Assembly (NCBI GenBank): GCA_946887385.1
Contig: CAMPKU010000216.1
Location: 1-7,258, forward strand
Source: an uncultured Gammaproteobacteria bacterium
GTDB lineage: Bacteria > Pseudomonadota > Gammaproteobacteria > Rariloculales > Rariloculaceae
Direction: 5' to 3'
Length of the DNA stretch: 7,258 bases
Below the pieces are notes generated by a model, which was not told the DNA's origin, ran no database searches, and saw nothing but the letters and a program-made list of their open reading frames with translations. Within the stretch, counting starts at the first letter, position 1. The number at the start of each line of letters is the position of its first letter. The position numbers and the translations under genes are program-made. This document shows, piece after piece, positions 1-6,493 of this stretch.

Positions 1-1278
1 GCGCTCATTCCGCCGCAGTCGTCGGCGGCCACGGCCGCCTTCGTCGTGCCGTCGTGTCCGGCCTCCGTCGACGACGCCGTGCCGGCGACGGCGCAGCACT
101 GCGAGGCTGCGCCGGCGGAGCTGCAGCCGCCGGCGTCGGCGGCGCCCGGGACGGCCGCCACGAGCTATCACCTGCACTTGCTGTTCGACGACAGCGCTCC
201 GCCGGGCTCGAGCCAGATCTTCAACAACCACATTCCGCTCGATCTCGACCTCGACGAGTCCGTGAACATCACGAAGACCACGCCGCTCGTCCACGTGACG
301 CGCGGTGCGCTCGTGCCGTACATCATCACGGTCGCGAACGGCATCGCCGTGAATTTGACGGGCGTGACCGTCGTGGACCGCTTTCCGCCGGGGTTCCGCT
401 ACATCGAAGGCTCCGCCCGGCTCGACGGTGAGCCGCGCGAGCCCGCCGTCGCGGGCCGCGAGCTCTCATGGACCGGGCTCACGGTGACGCCGGACGGCCG
501 CCATGAGCTGCGGCTGTTGCTAGCCGTGGGATCGGGCGTCGGCGAAGGCGAGTTCGTGAACCGCGCGCAGGCGATGAGCGCCGTGACGGGCGGCCCGCTG
601 TCGACCGAGGCGCAAGCCACCGTGCGCATCGTGCCGGACCCGGCGCTCGACTGTACGGACGTGTTGGGCAAGGTGTTCGACGACCGCAACCGCAACGGCT
701 TGCAGGACGTCGGCGAGCAGGGCCTGCCCGGCGTGCGCCTCGCCACCGCGCGCGGTCTGCTGGCAACGACGGACCGGTACGGCCGCTTCCACATCACGTG
801 CGCGATCACGCCGCACGAGGGCCGCGGCAGCAATTTCGTACTGAAGCTCGACGACCGCACGTTGCCGAGCGGGTTCCGCGGCTCGACGCAGTCGCTGCAA
901 GTGCAGCGCGCGACGCGCGGCAAGACGCTCGAGTTCAACTTCGGCGCTTCGATCCACCGCGTCATCGGCCTGGACCTGGCCGATGCCGTGTTCGAGCCGG
1001 AGTCCATCGAGATGCGCGACCTGTGGGTGCCGCGCCTCGAGTTGCTGATGACCGAGCTCGCGGCGGGGCCGGCCGTGCTGCGGCTTTCTTATCTCGCCGA
1101 TCTCGAGGACCCGCAGCTCGTCGACGCGCGCTTGCAGGCGCTGCGCGAACGCATCGAAGAGGCGTGGCGCGCCACCGAAGGCGGCCCGGCCTACGAGCTC
1201 GCCATCGAACCCGACGTGTTCTGGCGGCGCGGCGAGCCGGTCGGCGCGCGCGAGCGGCGCAGAGGAAATCGCGAATGA
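1..1278 (+). CDS. DUF11 / SdrD B-like domain surface protein, C-terminal part (5' end outside window)
   Basis: The frame is open from base 1, so the true start lies upstream; the GTG at 46 is only the first possible internal start and has no signal peptide after it. In order: an Ala/Pro-rich stretch (to about base 165); a lead-in with the motif QIFNNHIPLDLDLD (about 217-258); a DUF11 domain (about 262-633; TRGALVPYIITVAN, VVDRFPPGFRYIEGSA, VNRA); an SdrD B-like domain (about 661-960) opening with DCTDVLGKVFDDRNRNG and a D-x-N-x-N-G-x-x-D-x-G-E loop typical of calcium sites; and a tail (about 961-1224; LDLADAVFEPES, VLRLSYLADLED, VFWRRG) that I read as a degenerate OmpA-like alpha/beta fold. 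DUF11 proteins are usually large, exported, repetitive surface proteins, so much of this one is probably missing. No catalytic site is visible. It is translationally coupled to the next gene, implying a shared task at the cell envelope. Domain calls are fairly firm; the role (adhesin or surface-layer-like protein) is inference. Confidence 0.88.
   Translation, partial: ALIPPQSSAATAAFVVPSCPASVDDAVPATAQHCEAAPAELQPPASAAPGTAATSYHLHLLFDDSAPPGSSQIFNNHIPLDLDLDESVNITKTTPLVHVTRGALVPYIITVANGIAVNLTGVTVVDRFPPGFRYIEGSARLDGEPREPAVAGRELSWTGLTVTPDGRHELRLLLAVGSGVGEGEFVNRAQAMSAVTGGPLSTEAQATVRIVPDPALDCTDVLGKVFDDRNRNGLQDVGEQGLPGVRLATARGLLATTDRYGRFHITCAITPHEGRGSNFVLKLDDRTLPSGFRGSTQSLQVQRATRGKTLEFNFGASIHRVIGLDLADAVFEPESIEMRDLWVPRLELLMTELAAGPAVLRLSYLADLEDPQLVDARLQALRERIEEAWRATEGGPAYELAIEPDVFWRRGEPVGARERRRGNRE
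1261..1266 (+). promoter_or_regulatory. Ribosome binding site inside the end of the upstream gene
   Basis: AGAGGA lies 8 bases before the ATG at 1275, within the last codons of the preceding gene. With the ATGA stop/start overlap (1275-1278) it fixes this ATG as the start of the barrel gene, rather than the in-frame upstream ATG at 798, and points to translational coupling. No separate promoter is visible between the genes. Confidence 0.6.
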
Positions 1279-4200
1279 AGCCGATCGCGCATCTCGTGAC
1301 ACCCGCGCTGCTGGCGGCCGCTTTCGCTGGCGCCGCCCACGCGCAGCTGCTTCGCGAGCCGCCGCGCGGCGAAGCCGTCGAGCGCCATTTGCCCGGCGAG
1401 ATCGAGCCGACGCAATGGGTGCTCGATCCCGCCGCCGTGAACGCGCAAGCCGGCGACCGCATCGAGCTCCGCGAGGTAGCCGCCGAGCGGCTCGAGACCG
1501 TCAAGCTCGTGGATCTCGTGCCGCCGATCCGCTTCGAGTCGGGTGTGGCGGAGATTCCCGGCGCCACCGTCGTGGAGCTTCGCGAGATTCTGGAGCGCAT
1601 GCGCGACCGGCGTAATGTCCGGCTCCACCTGGTCGGTCACGCCGACACGCAGCCGCTGTCTCCTGCGCTCGCCGCCGTATTCGGCGACAACGAGGGGCTG
1701 TCACGCGAGCGCGCCGGCGAGGTTGCGGAGCTGCTGAAGCGCACGCTGAACCTGTCGGCCGAGGGCATCTCGTACGCGTGGGCCGGCGACCAGCAACCGG
1801 TTGCGTCGAACGCCACCGAAGCGGGCCGCGCGCAGAATCGTCGCGTCGAGGTCGAAGTTTGGTACGACGAGGTCGAGCAGGGCACGGCGCTCGACGAAGT
1901 GCTCGTCGAGGAGGAATTTCGCCGCATCAAGGTCTGCCGCATCGAGGAGGTGTGTCGCCTCCGCTACGTGGACGGCAATGAGCGGCGCACCCGCGTGCAG
2001 AACGTCGTGGCCCCTATACGCTTCGGCGAGGAGGCCGTCGAGGTGCCGGAAACTTACATCGAGCAGATCGGCGAGGCGTTCGCAAACTTGAACGATCGCC
2101 ACAACGTGCTCGTGAAGTTCATCGGCTACACGGACGACTCCGCCTTGAGCGATCGTAATCAGCGCATCTACGGCGATCACGTTGGGCTCTCCCGAGCCCA
2201 GGCGCGGCGTGTCGCGTTGGCGGTGCAGGAAGCGCTAAACCTGCCGACGGCGGCCGTCGACAGCGACGGTCGCGGCACGGCTCGGCCGCTCGGCTCGAAC
2301 GCGACGGCCCAGGGCCGCGCGCTGAATCGGCGCGTCGACGTGGAGTTCTGGTACGACGACCCGCTCCAAGAGCTGCCCGACGAGCCGCAGATGTGCCCGG
2401 CGCCCGGCACGGAGCTGGTGACCCGCGTTTACGATCCGCCCTGGGGTGCGTTGCCGCAGATCGCCGTCGAGAACGGCCAGCCCGTCGTGCCGGCAGGCCT
2501 CACCGCGCTGCTCGGCCGCGGCCTCGGCGACGTGCAGGGCAGGATGAACCCGCGCCTGCGCTTCGTGGGCTACGTGCGGAACGAGCGGCTCGAACGCCGC
2601 ACCACGCTCGTTTACGGAGACGATGTGGGGTTATCGGCCGATCGTGCGCGGCGCGCCATGGAAGCGGTCGCGGCCGATCTCGAGCTCGAGCCGGCGCAGC
2701 TCGAGTTCGAAGGCCGCGGCTACGTGCACTCCGACGATGTTGTCAACGCCGGCTTTGTTCAGGGCGAAACCTCGCACGTCGTGGTGCAGATCGTCTACGA
2801 CGAGATCGCGGAGCTCGACGACTACGACGGCGTGCAGATCACGCCCCTCACGCGCGAGCTCACGCCCCAGAACGCCTTCGGCTTGAACCTGATGCGCATC
2901 ACCGTGGACGGCAAGCCGCTCGACGACAAAGGCCGCAGCTCCGCCGACGTGCAGCGCTGCACCGACGTTGCGCTGCAAGACGCGCGTATCCAGTTCGGCT
3001 TCGACAATCTCGAGGCCGACCGGCGGCTCGCGGTGGCCGCCGAACCGCCCACGGTTGCGTTCTACCGCCGCGGCGACGGTTGGGAAGCCGAGCCGGTTCG
3101 TTTCACGATGTACGCCAATTACGCTCACTTCATCGAGCGTGCCGAGGTGCGAATCTTCACCTTGGAGCAGTCGCTCGAGTCGGATCCGCTTGGGCTCGTG
3201 GTGTTCGGACCGGACGGCTCGGGCGAATGGCTGCCAGAACCCGCCACGTTCGCCACTCCGGCGCGCGAGCTGAAGTACGTGCTGCGCGCCTACGGCCGCG
3301 GCGCGTTCGACGAGACCGTGCCGCAGCCGCTGTGGATCGGATATCGCGAGGCCGCACCGACCGCCGACGCAACGCCGTCGGTAAGCGACGAGGAAGCCCT
3401 GCTGCTCGAGCTGACGACGGCCGGCGCGCCGTACGCGGCCGAGCTGCCGCCGCTTCCCCCAGCCGCGGCGATCGAGCCGGCACGGGGAGACGGCGCGTTG
3501 CGCGTGGCCTACGGCGAGAACAATCTGGGCTTGCGCAACATTCCGCTCGCCAGCGGCTCCGTGACGGTGCGCGGCAGCGCGATCCCGTCCGGGCACACGG
3601 TTTACGTCGCCGGCCGCGAGGTGCCGCTCGACGCCAACGGCAGCTTCATCGCGCAAGAAATCCTGCCGTCCGGCGTTCACACGGTCGAGGTGGCGGTGCT
3701 CGACGCGCAAGGCAACGGCGAGCTGTATCTGCGCGACATCGAGCTCGAACGCAAAGACTGGTTCTACGTGGGTATGGCCGACCTCACGCTGACGAGCAAC
3801 GACACGAACGGCCCGATCGAGCTTCTGCAAGGGGAGAATTCGCCGTACGACTTCGACTCGTCGGCCGACGCACGGCTCGCGTTCTATGTGAACGGCAAGT
3901 TCAGCGAGCGCTGGCGCCTCACGGCGAGCGCGGATACGCGCGATGAGCCGCTCAGCGACCTCTTCAGCAACTTCATGAGCAAGTCGCCGGACTCGCTGTT
4001 CCGCCGCATCGATCCCGACTACCACTTCCCGACGTTCGGCGACGACGGCACGGTCGAGGAGATGGCGCCGACGCTCGGCAAGTTCTACGTGAAGGTGGGC
4101 CGCGACGAAAATTACGGCGAGTGGGGCAACTTCAACGTCGGCTACATGAACAACGAGCTCGCGCAGGTAGACCGCGGTCTGTACGGGGCAAATCTGCACT

Positions 4201-6449
4201 ACGAGTCGCAACGGACCACGAGCTTCGGCGAGCGGCGCTTTGCGATCGACGGGTTCACGGCCGAGCCGGGAACGATCGGCAGCCGCGAAGAGTTCCGCGG
4301 CACGGGCGGCTCGTTGTATTTCCTACGCCGGCAGGACGTGCTCGCTGGTTCCGACCGCGTGCGCGTGGAGTATCGCGACCGCGCCTCGGGCCTCGTCACC
4401 GCGGTGAAAAACCTCACACCGGCGATCGACTACGACATCGACTATCTGCAAGGGCGCATTTTGTTGACGGAGCCCTTGAGCGCCACGCGCGAGGACGATT
4501 TGCTCGTGCGCGATACCGGCGTGCGCGGCGACGAGGCGCATCTCGTGGTGCGCTATGAGTACACGCCAGGTTTCGAGGAGCTCGATGCGCTGTCCATCGG
4601 AGCGCAGGGCCACTATTGGTTCGGCGAGCGCGTGAAGGTGGGTCTTACGGCCAATGCCAATGATGAAGGCGACAGCGACAGCGGCCTCGAGGCTGCCGAC
4701 GTGACGGTGCGCATGAGCGCCGATTCATGGTTCAAGCTGCAAGGCGCGCAGACCGAGGGCTTCATCTCCAACGTCATGCGCTCCGACGACGGCGGTTTCG
4801 GCTTCGCCGGCTACGACGATGCGGCGTTCGCGAGCGCAAACGCGGGCGGCTATCGCGCCGACGTGAGCGTGGGCGTGGGCGATTTCCTCGATCGAGGGCG
4901 CGGCCGCGTGACGCTCTATACGCAACGCCTGGACGGCGGTTATGCCGCCCCGGGGTTGCAGACGCTCACGGATACCGAGAACTACGGCGGCTCATTCCAG
5001 ATGCCCGTAACCGAGCGCCTGTCGCTGCGCGCGAAGTCGGACCACCGCAGCGCCGAGCTCGGGCTCACCGCCAGCGCGCACGAAATCAACCTGGGGTTTA
5101 GCTTGAACGACAATTGGGGCGTGAGCACCGGCGTGCGCACGGACGAGCGGCGCGACGCCTCGCTGGTCGTGCCGCTAACGCAGGATGAGGGCGAACGCAC
5201 CGACGCAGTCGTACAGGTGAGCTACGACTCGAAAGGCCGCTGGAGCACTTACGGCTTCGTGCAGGACACCGTGTCGCTCGACGGCGCTCGCGAGGAGAAC
5301 GGCCGCGTCGGCACGGGCGGATCGTATCGAGTCTCGGAGCGCCTGAAGATCGACGCCGAGGTTTCGAACGGCGATCTCGGCACCGGCGGCAAAGTCGGCA
5401 CGAACTATCTGCACAACGACCGTACGACGCTGTACTTGAACTACGCGCTCGAGAACGAGCGCACGGACAACGGCTTGCTTGCGACGCGCGGCAGCGAAGG
5501 CAACACGGTGGCCGGCGTGAAGTCACGGCTCTCGGACAGCACCAGCGTCTATCTCGAGGAGCGTTACAGGAACAGCGCGTTCTCCTCCGGCCTCACGCAC
5601 TCCACGGGCATCAGCCTGGCGCCCACCGAGCGGCTGAATCTCGGTGCAAGCACCGACATCGGCACGTTGCGCGACGCGCAGACGGGCGCGGAGACGGACC
5701 GGAGAGCCGCAGGCTTCCGTGTCGGCTACGGCTTCAACGCGCTGCAGCTGTCCACAGGCATCGAGTACCGCTACGACGAGACCGAGCAGCCCGACTTGGC
5801 GGTGAATACCCGTAAGACCTGGTTGTGGCGCAACAACTTCAAGTATCAGCTCTCGGAGGCTTCGCGCTTGCTCGGCAAGCTAAACCACTCCGACAGCGTG
5901 AGCTCGCTGGGGGCGTTCTACGACGGCGGCTTCACGGAGGCCGTGCTCGGCTACGCGTATCGCCCCGTGCGCCACGACCGCCTGAACGCGCTGCTCAAGT
6001 ACACGTATTTCTACAACGTGCCGACGACGGACCAAGTGACTTTGCGCAGCACGGCTGCCGAGTTCATTCAGAAGAGCCACGTCGGCGCCGTCGATTTGAC
6101 CTACGATTTGACCCCGCGTTGGTCGATCGGCGGCAAGTACGCGCACCGCCGCGGCGAGATGAGCTTGAGCCGCGACACACCCGAGTTCTTCGACAACACG
6201 GCCGACCTGTTCGTGTTGCGCGCCGACTTCCGCTTCAAGAAAGATTGGGAGGGGCTCGTGGAGGGTCGAGTGCTCAAGATGCCGGACTTGGGTGACGAGC
6301 GCAGCGGCGCGCTCATCGTCGTATCGCGGTATTTGAACGAGCGCTTCAAAGTCGGCGCCGGTTACAACTTCACGGACTTCTCTGACGACTTGACGGACTT
6401 GAGCTTCGACCACCGCGGCGTGTTCCTGAGCCTGACCGGCGCCATGTAA
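1275..6449 (+). CDS. Outer-membrane beta-barrel protein with three N-terminal OmpA-like domains
   Basis: 1724 residues. The ATG at 1275 is chosen because it starts a clear signal peptide (MKPIAHLVTPALLAAAFAGAAHA, cut before Q24) and has a good ribosome site. Residues 74-199 and 240-362 are OmpA-like domains keeping the diaminopimelate-contacting positions (Asp in GHADT and GYTDD; Arg in NRRVE and NRRVD); 393-510 is a third, degenerate unit. Residues 511-690 are beta-rich and unassigned, 691-737 a Pro/Ala/acidic linker, and about 745-820 an Ig-like domain. From KDWFYVGMADLTL (827) to the end, alternating polar/apolar strands with many Tyr/Phe/Trp and Gly indicate an outer-membrane barrel. It begins with segments I recognise from large barrel proteins of this kind: GKFYVKVGRDENYGEWGNF (935), GTGGSLYFLRRQDV (1009), YDIDYLQGRILLTEPLS (1053). 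The last residue is Met, not the usual Phe. Four cysteines (221, 227, 374, 562) all lie before the barrel. Likely role: peptidoglycan-tethered outer-membrane anchor or conduit for the coupled DUF11 protein (inference). Confidence 0.9.
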   Translation: MKPIAHLVTPALLAAAFAGAAHAQLLREPPRGEAVERHLPGEIEPTQWVLDPAAVNAQAGDRIELREVAAERLETVKLVDLVPPIRFESGVAEIPGATVVELREILERMRDRRNVRLHLVGHADTQPLSPALAAVFGDNEGLSRERAGEVAELLKRTLNLSAEGISYAWAGDQQPVASNATEAGRAQNRRVEVEVWYDEVEQGTALDEVLVEEEFRRIKVCRIEEVCRLRYVDGNERRTRVQNVVAPIRFGEEAVEVPETYIEQIGEAFANLNDRHNVLVKFIGYTDDSALSDRNQRIYGDHVGLSRAQARRVALAVQEALNLPTAAVDSDGRGTARPLGSNATAQGRALNRRVDVEFWYDDPLQELPDEPQMCPAPGTELVTRVYDPPWGALPQIAVENGQPVVPAGLTALLGRGLGDVQGRMNPRLRFVGYVRNERLERRTTLVYGDDVGLSADRARRAMEAVAADLELEPAQLEFEGRGYVHSDDVVNAGFVQGETSHVVVQIVYDEIAELDDYDGVQITPLTRELTPQNAFGLNLMRITVDGKPLDDKGRSSADVQRCTDVALQDARIQFGFDNLEADRRLAVAAEPPTVAFYRRGDGWEAEPVRFTMYANYAHFIERAEVRIFTLEQSLESDPLGLVVFGPDGSGEWLPEPATFATPARELKYVLRAYGRGAFDETVPQPLWIGYREAAPTADATPSVSDEEALLLELTTAGAPYAAELPPLPPAAAIEPARGDGALRVAYGENNLGLRNIPLASGSVTVRGSAIPSGHTVYVAGREVPLDANGSFIAQEILPSGVHTVEVAVLDAQGNGELYLRDIELERKDWFYVGMADLTLTSNDTNGPIELLQGENSPYDFDSSADARLAFYVNGKFSERWRLTASADTRDEPLSDLFSNFMSKSPDSLFRRIDPDYHFPTFGDDGTVEEMAPTLGKFYVKVGRDENYGEWGNFNVGYMNNELAQVDRGLYGANLHYESQRTTSFGERRFAIDGFTAEPGTIGSREEFRGTGGSLYFLRRQDVLAGSDRVRVEYRDRASGLVTAVKNLTPAIDYDIDYLQGRILLTEPLSATREDDLLVRDTGVRGDEAHLVVRYEYTPGFEELDALSIGAQGHYWFGERVKVGLTANANDEGDSDSGLEAADVTVRMSADSWFKLQGAQTEGFISNVMRSDDGGFGFAGYDDAAFASANAGGYRADVSVGVGDFLDRGRGRVTLYTQRLDGGYAAPGLQTLTDTENYGGSFQMPVTERLSLRAKSDHRSAELGLTASAHEINLGFSLNDNWGVSTGVRTDERRDASLVVPLTQDEGERTDAVVQVSYDSKGRWSTYGFVQDTVSLDGAREENGRVGTGGSYRVSERLKIDAEVSNGDLGTGGKVGTNYLHNDRTTLYLNYALENERTDNGLLATRGSEGNTVAGVKSRLSDSTSVYLEERYRNSAFSSGLTHSTGISLAPTERLNLGASTDIGTLRDAQTGAETDRRAAGFRVGYGFNALQLSTGIEYRYDETEQPDLAVNTRKTWLWRNNFKYQLSEASRLLGKLNHSDSVSSLGAFYDGGFTEAVLGYAYRPVRHDRLNALLKYTYFYNVPTTDQVTLRSTAAEFIQKSHVGAVDLTYDLTPRWSIGGKYAHRRGEMSLSRDTPEFFDNTADLFVLRADFRFKKDWEGLVEGRVLKMPDLGDERSGALIVVSRYLNERFKVGAGYNFTDFSDDLTDLSFDHRGVFLSLTGAM
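1494..1871 (+). repeat. OmpA-like unit 1 of 3 (coding tandem repeat)
   Basis: Residues 74-199 of the barrel protein. It runs from PPIRFES through GHADT, FGDNEGLSRERA and QNRRVEVEVWYDE. The Asp of GHADT and the first Arg of NRR match the residues that bind diaminopimelate in OmpA-family domains, so this unit should bind peptidoglycan. About seven residues are inserted between the GHAD motif and the NxGLS motif relative to canonical OmpA. Confidence 0.8.
1992..2360 (+). repeat. OmpA-like unit 2 of 3 (coding tandem repeat)
   Basis: Residues 240-362. It repeats unit 1 in register: APIRFGEEAVEVPE, GYTDDSALSD, IYGDHVGLSRAQARRVA, SNATAQGRALNRRVDVEFW. The binding Asp and Arg are both present. It ends in the same W-Y-D-[DE] signature as unit 1, and the DNA for NRRV-x-VE-x-WYD is still visibly similar, consistent with old intragenic duplication. 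The preceding linker has the Cys pair 221/227. Confidence 0.8.
2451..2804 (+). repeat. OmpA-like unit 3 of 3, degenerate
   Basis: Residues 393-510. The fold signature persists (LRFVGYVRNERLE, LVYGDDVGLSADRARRAM, LEPAQLEFEGRGY, VVVQIVYDE), but the GHTD position reads GYVRN, with no Asp, and the NRRVE position reads TSHVVV, with no Arg. It probably keeps the fold without binding diaminopimelate. Assignment as an OmpA copy rests on register with units 1 and 2, notably the shared YGD-x-x-GLS and final VYDE. Confidence 0.65.
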
Positions 6450-6493
6450 GCCGCCCTTCGCAACGAGATGCGGTAGCGCGGGGGAGGGCCTGG
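6450..6493. terminator. Possible weak hairpin in the convergent gap
   Basis: The 44-base gap between the two convergent stop codons contains an imperfect inverted repeat: GCCCTTC at 6453-6459 can pair with GGGAGGGC at 6482-6489 (one G-T pair). The loop is about 23 bases and itself holds a small CGCA/TGCG hairpin. There is no T-run on either strand, so an intrinsic terminator is only a weak possibility; Rho-dependent termination is equally likely. Confidence 0.2.

Noticed and set aside
798..1274. In-frame extension of the barrel gene back to an ATG at 798
   Set aside because: The extra 159 residues are Arg/Ala-rich out-of-frame translation of the upstream DUF11/SdrD-B gene; the ATG at 1275 has a ribosome site and starts a textbook signal peptide.
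520..1302. 260-residue minus-strand open frame across the gene junction
   Set aside because: It is antisense to well-supported DUF11/SdrD-B domains, Arg/Ala/His-rich, with no recognisable fold.
1494..2804. Recent DNA duplication or a mobile-element cause for the OmpA repeats
   Set aside because: Similarity is clear in protein but only patchy in DNA, so the duplication is old and inherited within the family; no terminal repeats or transposase are present.
2393..3946. 517-residue plus-strand open frame in another phase
   Set aside because: The Arg/Ala-dominated composition is a high-GC frame shadow of the barrel gene, with no motif or signal peptide.
2631..4211. 526-residue open frame on the minus strand
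   Set aside because: It lies antisense to the OmpA and Ig-like coding region; its low-complexity His/Arg/Val/Ala composition is typical of the complement of a high-GC gene, and no domain is recognisable.
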